From contig JAJDXE010000015.1 of NCBI GenBank assembly GCA_022825265.1, forward strand, positions 70,468 to 134,467: 64,000 nucleotides of DNA, given 5' to 3'. The DNA comes from Dehalococcoidia bacterium (GTDB lineage Bacteria > Chloroflexota > Dehalococcoidia > Bin125). Of this stretch, positions 8,633 through 16,908 are shown piece by piece. Position 1 is the stretch's first letter. Each line of letters begins with the position of its first letter. The position numbers and the translations under genes are program-made. A model generated the notes under the pieces. That model ran no database searches. It was given only the letters and a program-made list of their open reading frames with translations, and was not told where the DNA came from.

Positions 8633-8661
8633 CATCCGCCTAAAGTTCGGCGGAATGGGCG

Positions 8662-9717
8662 ATGACCGTTCGGATTCCAGGGTGGGCAACGGGTTCGGCC
8701 GCTCGGTTGATGCTCGGTCTGGGTGGCAGCACCGCATTTTTGGTCCTCTTCCTCCGCAATGCCGACTTTCACCAGGTCGGTCGGGCGTTCACTGAAGTCT
8801 CGGCCTGGTGGATCGGGCCTGCGCTGGTCGTCTACTTCGCCGGGATCGCGGCTCGCGCCTGGCGCTGGCACTGGCTGCTGCTGCACATCAAGAACATCGC
8901 CTGGTGGCGACTGTTCCCGATCGTGGCGATTGGCTTCGGGGTTAACAACGTCCTGCCGCTGAGAGCCGGCGAGCTGGTGCGAGCCCATGTGCTTTACCAG
9001 CGTCATGACATCTCGCGACTGTCCGGCCTGTCCAGCATTTTCATGACCCGCGTCTACGACGGGTTGATGCTGACTTTTTTCCTGGTGATCGGCGTGATCG
9101 CCAGCCTGGTCGGCTTCGGCGGCATGAACGACGCCGGCGATGAACTGACCGCGGCGATGGCCTTTCTGGTCTTCGGGATCACCGGAGCGTTCCTGGTCTT
9201 CGGTGCGATCGCGCGGCGACCTGAAGATGCCGAGCGGCTGATCGGAAGAATCCTGAATCGATTGCCCGGACAGGCCGACCGGGAGTGGACCTGGCTACGG
9301 CCCTTGATCACGGGGATGTCGGCACAGGCAAATCGTCGGCAGGTGATCGGTGCGCTGGTCGCCAGCCTGGTCGCCTGGACGCTTGAGGCGCTGATGTACT
9401 GGATGGTCGGCCAGGCCTTCAATCTCGGCTTGCCCTTCCCCGTCTATCTGCTGGTCGCCGCAGCTGCCAATCTGCTGATCACCGCGCCGTCGACTGCCGG
9501 CGGCGTGGGACCGTTCGAGTGGGCGACCAAGGCGACGTTGCTGATCTGGCTGCCGACGCTGGGAACGCTGGGCGCGCAGGACGCCGAATCCACGGCTGTC
9601 GCGTTTGCCGCCATTCTGCACGGCCTGGTCATCATTCCGATCTCGTTGGTCGGTTTGATTGCGCTGTGGGTGTTCACTGTTTCGCCGCAACGCAGATTTC
9701 TGCGGGCCGAGTCGTAG
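8662..9717 (+). CDS. Lysylphosphatidylglycerol-synthase-type transmembrane protein (UPF0104)
   Basis: A 351-residue integral membrane protein with about eight helices, matching the flippase-like UPF0104/LPG synthase TM family. The family segment is NNVLPLRAGELVRAHVLY with a following FMTRVYDGL; late in the protein, APSTAGGVGPFEW is also typical. It lacks the soluble aminoacyl-transferase domain of MprF, so it is more likely a lipid or polyprenyl-linked substrate flippase than a lysyl-PG synthase. It lies 29 bases after the PAP2 gene on the same strand, so the two are probably one transcript. Confidence 0.85.
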   Translation: MTVRIPGWATGSAARLMLGLGGSTAFLVLFLRNADFHQVGRAFTEVSAWWIGPALVVYFAGIAARAWRWHWLLLHIKNIAWWRLFPIVAIGFGVNNVLPLRAGELVRAHVLYQRHDISRLSGLSSIFMTRVYDGLMLTFFLVIGVIASLVGFGGMNDAGDELTAAMAFLVFGITGAFLVFGAIARRPEDAERLIGRILNRLPGQADREWTWLRPLITGMSAQANRRQVIGALVASLVAWTLEALMYWMVGQAFNLGLPFPVYLLVAAAANLLITAPSTAGGVGPFEWATKATLLIWLPTLGTLGAQDAESTAVAFAAILHGLVIIPISLVGLIALWVFTVSPQRRFLRAES

Positions 9718-9756
9718 CCTGAGCCAATCACCTCGGTTGAGTGAAGGGACGTTGCG

Positions 9757-10962
9757 ATGACGACGTTGGATGGTCCGTTGGATGGGATTCGGGTGGTTGA
9801 TCTGTCGGCCCTCGCGCCGGGTCCGTATTGCTCGATGTTGCTGGCCGACATGGGCGCGGAAGTGATCCTGGTCGAACAGGCCGGCCGACCTCGCGGACGC
9901 CGCGACGTCGCCCGAGACCCGAACGAAGAGCGCAGGCGCTACTCCTCCTACGCGCTCGGTCGCGGCAAGCGATCAGTTGGCCTGAACCTCAAGTCCGACG
10001 AAGCGCGGGAGATCTTCTATCGGCTCTCGGACGGGGCCGACGTGGTGCTCGAGGGCTTTCGTCCGGGTGTGGTCAAGCGCCTCGGCGTCGATTGGGAGAC
10101 GCTCTCGGCTCGCAACCCGCAACTGATCTACTGCTCGCTGTCGGGATTCGGCCAGACCGGTCCGTATGCCGCCCACGTCGGGCACGACATCAACTACATC
10201 GCGACGGCCGGCGCACTGGGAATGATCGGCGATTACGCCACCGGCGGGCGTCCGGCGATTCCGGTGAACATCATCGCCGACTTCGCCGGCGGCGGGCTGA
10301 TGGCGGCGTTCGCGATCGTCTGCGCCTTGCAGGCGCGCGAACGCACCGGCGAAGGACAGTACATCGACCTGGGCATGTCCGACGGGTCGATGTCGCTAAT
10401 CACTTCAGCGCTGGCCGGCTACGAGGGCGCAGGCGCGGACATGCGGCCGGCTCGGCACGTGCTCAACGGCGGGGAGCCGCACTACCAGGTGTACGAGACC
10501 TCCGACGGGCGCTGGTTCTCGGTTGGTTCGATGGAGCCCTACTTCTACGCCAATCTGTGTCGGGCGCTCGGGCTGGAGCAGTTCATCGACGATCAGGGAA
10601 CCTCCGACACAGAACGCCGGGAAGAGATCCGCGACGCATTCGCCGCCGCGTTCAAGACGCGAACCGCCGACGAGTGGCACAAGCTGCTCAATGACGTCGA
10701 CGTCTGCGCCAAGCCGGTGCTGTCGCTCGAAGAAGCGATGCAAGACGAACACAACATCGCCCGCGAGATGGTGGTCGAGGTGCCGACGCCGGATGGCGGC
10801 ATGATGCGTCAGGCGGGCGTGGCTCCGAAGCTGTCGGGAACTCCTGGGAGGATTCGCGGCGGCGCGCCGTCTCGTGGTCAGGACACGGAGGAGTTGTTGT
10901 CCGCGCTGGGATACGACTCCGATGCGGTGGCGTCGCTGCGCGAGCGCGAGATCGTCGCTTGA
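9757..10962 (+). CDS. CaiB/BaiF family III CoA transferase
   Basis: A 401-residue family III CoA transferase, which moves CoA between carboxylic acids through an aspartyl-CoA intermediate. The N-terminus DGIRVVDLSALAPGPYCSMLLADMGAEV is diagnostic, followed by GRGKRSVGLNLKS, the catalytic Asp in GHDINYIATAGAL, and the C-terminal segment VCAKPVLSLEEAMQDEH. The last part resembles alpha-methylacyl-CoA racemase relatives, so racemase activity is an alternative. A good Shine-Dalgarno (GAAGGGA) precedes the ATG. No neighbouring gene identifies the acid substrate. Confidence 0.9.
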   Translation: MTTLDGPLDGIRVVDLSALAPGPYCSMLLADMGAEVILVEQAGRPRGRRDVARDPNEERRRYSSYALGRGKRSVGLNLKSDEAREIFYRLSDGADVVLEGFRPGVVKRLGVDWETLSARNPQLIYCSLSGFGQTGPYAAHVGHDINYIATAGALGMIGDYATGGRPAIPVNIIADFAGGGLMAAFAIVCALQARERTGEGQYIDLGMSDGSMSLITSALAGYEGAGADMRPARHVLNGGEPHYQVYETSDGRWFSVGSMEPYFYANLCRALGLEQFIDDQGTSDTERREEIRDAFAAAFKTRTADEWHKLLNDVDVCAKPVLSLEEAMQDEHNIAREMVVEVPTPDGGMMRQAGVAPKLSGTPGRIRGGAPSRGQDTEELLSALGYDSDAVASLREREIVA

Positions 10963-10969
10963 TGTTGTT

Positions 10970-11000
10970 GTCGTCCGCGGTGGTTCATTTGTCGGACGAC
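10970..11000. terminator. Hairpin between convergent genes
   Basis: GTCGTCCG (10970-10977) and CGGACGAC (10993-11000) form a perfect eight-base-pair stem with a 15-base loop between the convergent CoA transferase and reductase genes. There is no strong T run, so the terminator role is tentative. Confidence 0.35.
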
Positions 11001-11033
11001 CATGCTGCTCGACACGGGCCAATCAGGTAAGTT

Positions 11034-11675
11034 CTATTCCGCGCGCTTGTAGCTGAGGTGCGTGGCCAACCGGCCATCGATCGCGCTAGCGATTTCGAAG
11101 GATGGCGTTGCGTCGGAAATGTCCTCGAAGAGTCGTTGTCCGCCGCCGAAGATCACCGGCGACAGCGCAATCTCGAGCTCTTCGATCACGCCGAGGCGCA
11201 GGAACTGCTGAAGGGTGTTGGCTCCGCCTGAGATGCGAATGTCGCGGTTGCCGGCGGCATCGCGCGCCAGTTCCAGGGCTCGCTCCGGGCCGTCGTTGAC
11301 GAAGTAGAAGGTCGTTCCGCCTAACCGCTCCCATGGATCGCGCCGCTCGTGGGTGAGGACGTATACCGGCGTGTGAAAGGGCGCGTCTTCGGGCCAACCG
11401 ATGGCACCCTGATCGAACATGCGCTTGCCCATGATGTTGGCGCCGGTGTGTTCCGTGATCCGCCGTTGCAGATCGTTGACCGGGCCAGTCTCGCCGCCTT
11501 CGCCGAGTTTGAGGTTCTCGCGGAAGTGTTCCAGTTCGAAGATCCAGCCCATCAGCGCGCCCCAATTGGCGCCCCAGTTCAGGTACTCCGGATCGGCCCA
11601 GTGTTCGACGCTCATGCCCTCGGGCGCCATATAGCCGTCGAGGCTGAGGCCGATGTTCGCAAACACTCTGCTCAT
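11034..11675 (-). CDS. Dihydrofolate reductase/RibD C-terminal-like protein
   Basis: A 213-residue protein of the RibD_C/DHFR superfamily. It starts RVFANIGLSLDGYMAPEG, where SLDGY is typical, and later has NIMGKRMFDQG and VYVLTH, then the NADPH-binding segment RDIRISGGANTLQQFLRLG and the C-terminal ELEIALSPVIFGGGQRLF. Such proteins are NADPH-dependent reductases of unknown substrate, sometimes acting on riboflavin or folate intermediates. Start ATG 11675 is preceded by GGAGAGG. It stands alone between convergent and upstream genes, with no pathway context. Confidence 0.88.
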   Translation of the reverse strand: MSRVFANIGLSLDGYMAPEGMSVEHWADPEYLNWGANWGALMGWIFELEHFRENLKLGEGGETGPVNDLQRRITEHTGANIMGKRMFDQGAIGWPEDAPFHTPVYVLTHERRDPWERLGGTTFYFVNDGPERALELARDAAGNRDIRISGGANTLQQFLRLGVIEELEIALSPVIFGGGQRLFEDISDATPSFEIASAIDGRLATHLSYKRAE

Positions 11676-11765
11676 CGGGGCCTCTCCGTCGACTGAGTAT
11701 GGCCGTGCTGTGCAAGGCTCAGAGTACTGCGGAGTTGGGAGGCTGATTGTGTGAGCGTCGCGGAA

Positions 11766-13034
11766 TCAGCCGGCGTAGTGAGCTCGTCGCCAGCCGGCCC
11801 AGAAGACGGCCCCACCAGCGATCAGCAAGGCGAACGCCAGGCCGAAGCCGGCCTGGAAGTCGAACGCGTCGACCAGGGCGGAGGCCGAACCGATCACGAT
11901 CGTGATCATCACGGCTGTGATGAGCGAGAAGATCGAGAGCACGGTCGCTCGCTGGTCGGAGGGGATGCGTCGGTTGATGTAGCCGCCCGCGAGCGGTTGG
12001 ACTGCGGCCGTACCAGCAGCCAACAGCGCGAATGACGCCACCAGCGCGAGGTGATCGACGGCGAGCAGCGGGACGAACACCAATCCGCCGACGACCAGCA
12101 CCGTCGGCAACGCCCGGCGTTCTCCCAGCTGCGCCGCCAGTGGAGCGGCAAACATCGCCCCGAGCATCAGGCCGAGGAACGAAGGCAGCATGAATCCGGA
12201 GTAGGTCAGACCGTCGAGCAGCGCGATAGCGGGGTCCACGCCGTGCGAGCGGACAAACGGTTGGATGAAAAACTCAGGCAGATCGAGCGTGGCCAGCATG
12301 ACGCCGCCGAACAGGATGGCCCAGAGCACGGGGCGGGTTCGTAGTGCGATCTGCAGTCCGGTCCGGATCTCGCTGAGGACGGCAACGCCCGAACGCGAAC
12401 TCGCTGGCGCATCAACTGAAGCGTCGTACTCCGCTTCCCGACGGGGCGGCTCTCGCAGCGTCAAGGCGATCAGCCCGGCCAGCCCCATGCCCACTGCGCT
12501 GATGATGATCACAGTACGGAAGTCGAGGACCGAGACCAGCGGCCCGGCGAGGATCGTGGCGGCCAGCAACGACGCGGTGGCGACGGCGCTCGCTCGACCG
12601 GCGTGGCGTTCGTATTCACCCGTGCGCTTGAGTTGTCTGAGGCTGTCATAGAGCAGCGCGTCATCGGAGCCGGACATCAGCGTTCGCGTGATCGACATGA
12701 ACAGGTGGCCGACGATCAGGCTGGGAAAGTTGAGCGTGGCGAACAGCACGGTCGCCCCGGCAAAGCCGAGCGCGCCCATGCCCAGGGCGACGCGTCGTCC
12801 AAAGCGGTCGGCGATCGCGCCGGTCGGCACTTCCGCCAGGATGGTGGCGATCCCGAACAGGACCTCCATGAAACCGATCTGGACATATGAGAGCCCGTGC
12901 TGCGACTGCAGGAAGAGAAACCAGATCGGCAGCCAGAAATGGAAGCCGCGGACGAACTGGAAGAGGTAGTAGAGCGGAATGTTGCGCGCGAACGCGCTGG
13001 GCGGCGCCGAATCCGTCGGCGCCGCCTCGCTCAT
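11766..13034 (-). CDS. MFS transporter, paralogue 1 of three
   Basis: A 422-residue, 12-helix major facilitator. Motif A between helices 2 and 3 reads EVPTGAIADRFGRR, and the second half has GGYINRRIPSDQRATVLSIFSL. These features and the N-terminal RNIPLYYLFQF are shared with the two upstream transporters, so the three arose by duplication. The ATG overlaps the stop of paralogue 2 (ATGA), implying translational coupling. The profile resembles drug/proton antiporter-like MFS proteins with no assigned substrate. It is the last gene of the rsmG unit. Confidence 0.9.
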   Translation of the reverse strand: MSEAAPTDSAPPSAFARNIPLYYLFQFVRGFHFWLPIWFLFLQSQHGLSYVQIGFMEVLFGIATILAEVPTGAIADRFGRRVALGMGALGFAGATVLFATLNFPSLIVGHLFMSITRTLMSGSDDALLYDSLRQLKRTGEYERHAGRASAVATASLLAATILAGPLVSVLDFRTVIIISAVGMGLAGLIALTLREPPRREAEYDASVDAPASSRSGVAVLSEIRTGLQIALRTRPVLWAILFGGVMLATLDLPEFFIQPFVRSHGVDPAIALLDGLTYSGFMLPSFLGLMLGAMFAAPLAAQLGERRALPTVLVVGGLVFVPLLAVDHLALVASFALLAAGTAAVQPLAGGYINRRIPSDQRATVLSIFSLITAVMITIVIGSASALVDAFDFQAGFGLAFALLIAGGAVFWAGWRRAHYAG

Positions 13035-14485
13035 GGCCGATCGTGTCGAGTCGGAGTGGTGACCGGTTGCCGCCTGTCTGAGATCCCATTGGCGCCGTTC
13101 GTCCCGTTGGCGTGGACGCCATTCGAGTGGACACCGTTACTCGTCCCGTTGGACGCCGAGGCGATCGCCTGAGGTGCGGGCCGGATGCTGATTCGGCGTA
13201 GTGCGTCGGTCTGCTCGACGCGGTGCGAGCGACGCCAGATCATCCAGAACGCGATGCCGATGGTCAGGACGACCCCGACCGAGAGTCCATAGGCGAAGCG
13301 GAAATCGATGCTGTCGGCGGACGCGGAAATCAGCGGCACGATCAGGGCCATCTGGGCGGCCATCATCAACTCGAAGATCGAGAGCACCGTGGCCCGCTGG
13401 TCGGAGCGGATCCGGCGATTGATATAGCCGGTTGCGATCGGCCGAATCGCCGCGTGGATCCCGCCCAGGATCGCGATCGGCGCGATGATGCTGAGGTGGT
13501 CGAAGAGCAGCAGAGGAATGAAGAGGAATGCTCCGCCGATCATCAGGATCGGAATGGCTCGGCGCTCACCAACTCGCGCCACGAACGGCGCTGCGAGCAG
13601 CGAACCGGCCGACATGGCGGCAAATCCCGGAACGATCAGTGCGCTCCAGGTGACGCCGTCGAGCAGGCCGCCCGATGGGTTCAGACCATGACTGCGCAGG
13701 AAGGGCTGGACGAAGAAATTGGGCATCTCGTAGGCGACCGTGACGATCCCGGCCAGCAAGATGATCCAGAGGATCGGCCGCTGTCGCAGGACGATGCGGA
13801 AGCCGTCGAAGATGTTGCTGACTACGCCCTGCGGCGAGCGGTTCTCGGCCGCCGCGTCGACCGGGGAGATCGGCGCAGCGTGCAGACCATCGGGGCCGAA
13901 CTCTTCCTCGGTGCGCGGCGGCTCGCGCAGGAGCAGCGCGATCAGCCCGGCTCCGGCCATCGTCACAGCGCCGATCAGGAAGACGGTCTCAAGTCCCCAG
14001 AGCCCGGCCATTGGGCCACCGAACAACGCCGCGCCGAGCAGCGCGCCGGTCATCAGCGCCTCCGAGCGGCCCATGTGCTTCTCGTACTCGCGAGTACGGC
14101 CGAGAGTGCGCAGGGTGTCGAACAGCAGCGCGTGGCCCGATCCCGAGTACAGGGTCATCGAGATCGCCATGATCACGTAGCTGATCGCCAGACCGGCGAA
14201 CCCGTCGGCGAGGACGAAGAGAATCGTCCCGCCGGTGAACATGAACCCGCCCAGCGCGAGCGACGTGCGACGTCCCCAACGGTCGGCGATCGCCCCGGTG
14301 GGTACTTCGAAGAGCATCATCGAGACCCAGAAGACGGCCTCCATCAGGCCGACCTGGGTCAGCGAGAGTCCGCGCTCGTCCTGCAGGAAGATGATCCAGA
14401 CCGGCACCCAGATCAGGAATCCAGTAGCGAACTGGAACAGGTAGTAGATCGGGATGTTGCGCGCGTAGCGTTCAGTCTGGGTCAT
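13031..14485 (-). CDS. MFS transporter, paralogue 2 of three
   Basis: A 484-residue major facilitator with motif A EVPTGAIADRWGRR and the second-half motif GYINRRIRSDQRATVLSIFEL. After the last helix it carries a tail with repeated Asn-Gly (NGTSNGVHSNGVHANGTNG), which is not a normal MFS feature and is likely disordered. I set the start at ATG 14485, which aligns with the paralogues; GTG 14506 is possible but touches a hairpin at 14509-14526. The stop overlaps the start of paralogue 1. Confidence 0.88.
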   Translation of the reverse strand: MTQTERYARNIPIYYLFQFATGFLIWVPVWIIFLQDERGLSLTQVGLMEAVFWVSMMLFEVPTGAIADRWGRRTSLALGGFMFTGGTILFVLADGFAGLAISYVIMAISMTLYSGSGHALLFDTLRTLGRTREYEKHMGRSEALMTGALLGAALFGGPMAGLWGLETVFLIGAVTMAGAGLIALLLREPPRTEEEFGPDGLHAAPISPVDAAAENRSPQGVVSNIFDGFRIVLRQRPILWIILLAGIVTVAYEMPNFFVQPFLRSHGLNPSGGLLDGVTWSALIVPGFAAMSAGSLLAAPFVARVGERRAIPILMIGGAFLFIPLLLFDHLSIIAPIAILGGIHAAIRPIATGYINRRIRSDQRATVLSIFELMMAAQMALIVPLISASADSIDFRFAYGLSVGVVLTIGIAFWMIWRRSHRVEQTDALRRISIRPAPQAIASASNGTSNGVHSNGVHANGTNGANGISDRRQPVTTPTRHDRP

Positions 14486-14508
14486 GTCGGGAATTGTTTG
14501 GGGCACGG

Positions 14509-14526
14509 AGCGTCGCAGGCGACGCT
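14509..14526. terminator. Perfect palindromic hairpin between MFS paralogues 3 and 2
   Basis: AGCGTCGC and GCGACGCT form an eight-base-pair stem with a two-base loop in the 80-base gap between the two transporter genes. It lacks a T run, so it may be an attenuator, an RNA-stability element or an operator rather than a full terminator. Confidence 0.35.
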
Positions 14527-14565
14527 GTAGATGGTAAAGAACACGGCGCCGTCGCGGCCTGCGGA

Positions 14566-16020
14566 TCAGTCCAGGTTCTGCACATTGCGGTACAGAGCAG
14601 CGTCCTCACCGTTGCGTCCGTTGCTCCCGACGCCGTTGACATCGCTCGGACGCAGCAGCGCCTGCGGTTTTGGTACGGAGATCGACCATCGCCGGATGCG
14701 CTCGGCTTGATCTCGTCGGTGAGCCAGGTGCCAGAGCAACCAGAGGCCGGCCCCTAGGGTGACCACCGTGAGGAAGGCAATACCGAAGGCCGCCGGGAAC
14801 GAGATCAGGTCGGCTGCCGGAAAGATCGCAATCACGGCGATGCTCATTGCGCCGCCGTGAACCAGCGAGAAGATCGACAGCACGGTGGCTCGTTGATTGG
14901 AGCTGATTCTGCGGTTGATGTAGCCGTTGGTGATCGGCCGGATGGCCGCCTGGGCGATGCTGACCATGAAGATCGCGCCCAGCACCCCGAGGTGATTCCA
15001 GATCGCCAGCGGGATCAGGCAGAGGGCGCCGTAGGCCAGGATCGTGGGAAATGAGCGTCGCTCGCCCAGTTTGCCGATCAGCCGAGCGGCGACCAGCATG
15101 CCCAGCACCGTCCCGATCTGCCCGGGGATCAACAGAGACGACCAGATGACTCCGTCGGCAACACCGTCCAGGGGGTTGAGTCCGTGCTGGGCGACAAAGG
15201 GCTGAGCCATGAAATGGGGCAGTCCGAACAGGGTCATCGTGATGGCGGCGAACGGCACCAGGTATCGAATCGGGCGGTTGCGCCAGACAATCCCAAACCC
15301 CTTGGTCATTTCCTGGAGGATGGGAACACCGCTGGCCTCGTGCTGCGCAATATCCGACGCGGTGTGCCTGAGATTGGCAGGCGCCGCGTGCAGCGGATCC
15401 GGTGGGAAGTCCGATTCCCGGCGGGGAGGCTCGCGCAACATCATGGCGGCACTGGCCGAAACGACGAACACGGCGGCCGAGACCAGGATCGTCGGCGTGT
15501 AGCCCAGCAGGTAGGCCGCCGGTCCGCCGACCGCCGTGGCCAACACCATCGCGGCGAAAAACAGACCGTGCGAGCGGCCGGCGTGGTGCTCGTACTCGCG
15601 GGTTCGACCCAACACACGCAATGTGTCGTAGAGCAGCGCGTCGCCGGCGCCTGAGTACAGCGTCATCCCGATGCCCATGACCAGGTACGAACCCAACAGG
15701 AGCGAGAAACCGTCGGCGAGCGCAAAGATCACCGTGGAGATCGCAAACATGATCGCGCCCAGCGCGAGAGAGATTCGCCGCCCAAAGCGATCGGCGATCG
15801 CACCGGTCGGCACCTCGGCGATGATCACCGTCAGCCAGAAGAAGGATTCGATCACGCCGACCTCGGTCAGCGACAGGCCGCGACCGTCCATGAGGTAGAT
15901 GATCCAGACCGGCAGGAAGAGCATGAAGCCGGTCGAGGCCATGAACAGGTAGTAGACGCGAATGTTGCGCTGAAGGCGCCTCGGGTCGTATCGGGTCTGT
16001 GCGGAGAGCAGAGCGGACAT
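14566..16020 (-). CDS. MFS transporter, paralogue 3 of three
   Basis: A 484-residue, 12-helix major facilitator. Key segments are RNIRVYYLFMASTGFMLFLP, motif A EVPTGAIADRFGRR and GYINRRISSNQRATVLSIFSL. The cytoplasmic tail again contains Asn-Gly pairs (DVNGVGSNGRNGED). Its ATG lies three bases after the stop of the rsmG-like gene, so it is probably co-transcribed with it. Substrate unknown. The three paralogues keep the same motifs but differ clearly along the helices, so the duplications are old. Confidence 0.9.
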   Translation of the reverse strand: MSALLSAQTRYDPRRLQRNIRVYYLFMASTGFMLFLPVWIIYLMDGRGLSLTEVGVIESFFWLTVIIAEVPTGAIADRFGRRISLALGAIMFAISTVIFALADGFSLLLGSYLVMGIGMTLYSGAGDALLYDTLRVLGRTREYEHHAGRSHGLFFAAMVLATAVGGPAAYLLGYTPTILVSAAVFVVSASAAMMLREPPRRESDFPPDPLHAAPANLRHTASDIAQHEASGVPILQEMTKGFGIVWRNRPIRYLVPFAAITMTLFGLPHFMAQPFVAQHGLNPLDGVADGVIWSSLLIPGQIGTVLGMLVAARLIGKLGERRSFPTILAYGALCLIPLAIWNHLGVLGAIFMVSIAQAAIRPITNGYINRRISSNQRATVLSIFSLVHGGAMSIAVIAIFPAADLISFPAAFGIAFLTVVTLGAGLWLLWHLAHRRDQAERIRRWSISVPKPQALLRPSDVNGVGSNGRNGEDAALYRNVQNLD

Positions 16021-16023
16021 GCC

Positions 16024-16803
16024 TCACCAAGGTACGGGGCAATCGGCGCGCTTGTCTGTGCTATGCCTGACTCTCGCCTGACTCTCGCTCAGTGGCCGAC
16101 GCCGGATTTGACTCCACGGACGCGGATACCTGGAATCGGTTGCGCGGATCTTGGTCGCGACGATGATGTCGCGTGGCGGATCAATCGGCGTCAGCTCAGC
16201 GCCCAGGATTTCCAGGATGCTGGTCACGCTCGCCGTGTCGGTCTCAGACAACTCACCGGTCCAGGCCGCCGCGACCCCGCCAATCTGCAGGTAGGGGACC
16301 ATCAACTCCAGGGCAGCCGCAGGTGTCGCAGCGGCCCGGCTGACGGCCAACGCGCACTGTTCTCGCAACTCTTCGTGAGCGGCGATCTCGGCCCGCTCTT
16401 GCAGGACGCTGATCTGTGAAGCCCCGATCTCGGCGACCACCTCACGCAGAAACGCCGCAGCTCCGGCGCGCGAATCGAGTAGGGTCGCCTGTCGTTCGGG
16501 CTCGCAGAGCGCGAGGGGCAAGCCGGGCGCTCCGTTGCCGCTGCCGATATCGATCATTGGTCCGTGAGGGACGGGCAGGTCGGCGCCGATCAGTCGATGG
16601 CGGCCTGCGAGCGGTTCGATCAGATGCTTCTGGATCGCTTCGTTCGGCTCGCGAATCGCGGTCAGATTGCGCGGCGCGCTGAGCAACCTGGTCAACCAGA
16701 TGCTGAGTTGGGAGCCGACCCGGGGGTTCAAGTCCTGCACATAACTCAGACCCGCAGCATCAATCGCGTCTCGGATCTGCTGTTCGTCTATCAGGTGCGG
16801 CAT
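16024..16803 (-). CDS. rsmG: 16S rRNA (guanine527-N7)-methyltransferase RsmG
   Basis: A 259-residue SAM-dependent methyltransferase. The SAM-binding motif DIGSGNGAPGLPLAL is at residues 85-99, preceded by the RsmG-type HLIEPL region and followed by LLDSRAGAAAFLREVV and VSRAA. These match RsmG (GidB), which methylates G527 of 16S rRNA. The protein is somewhat long and has a basic C-terminal tail (WSQIRRRPLSES). It is not beside parA/parB or mnmG, which are common neighbours elsewhere; instead it leads a unit of three MFS transporters. The ATG is 105 bases from the divergent greA-like gene. Confidence 0.88.
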   Translation of the reverse strand: MPHLIDEQQIRDAIDAAGLSYVQDLNPRVGSQLSIWLTRLLSAPRNLTAIREPNEAIQKHLIEPLAGRHRLIGADLPVPHGPMIDIGSGNGAPGLPLALCEPERQATLLDSRAGAAAFLREVVAEIGASQISVLQERAEIAAHEELREQCALAVSRAAATPAAALELMVPYLQIGGVAAAWTGELSETDTASVTSILEILGAELTPIDPPRDIIVATKIRATDSRYPRPWSQIRRRPLSESQARVRHSTDKRADCPVPW

Positions 16804-16908
16804 TGATCAGGCAGTAGGATAGGGGTGTCGGAGCGTCCCAACGCTCTGCTCATGCTGCGTGTCTCGCGTAGCAGCGGTCCGCAACGGCTCGATAGTTGGA
16901 GACGACCG

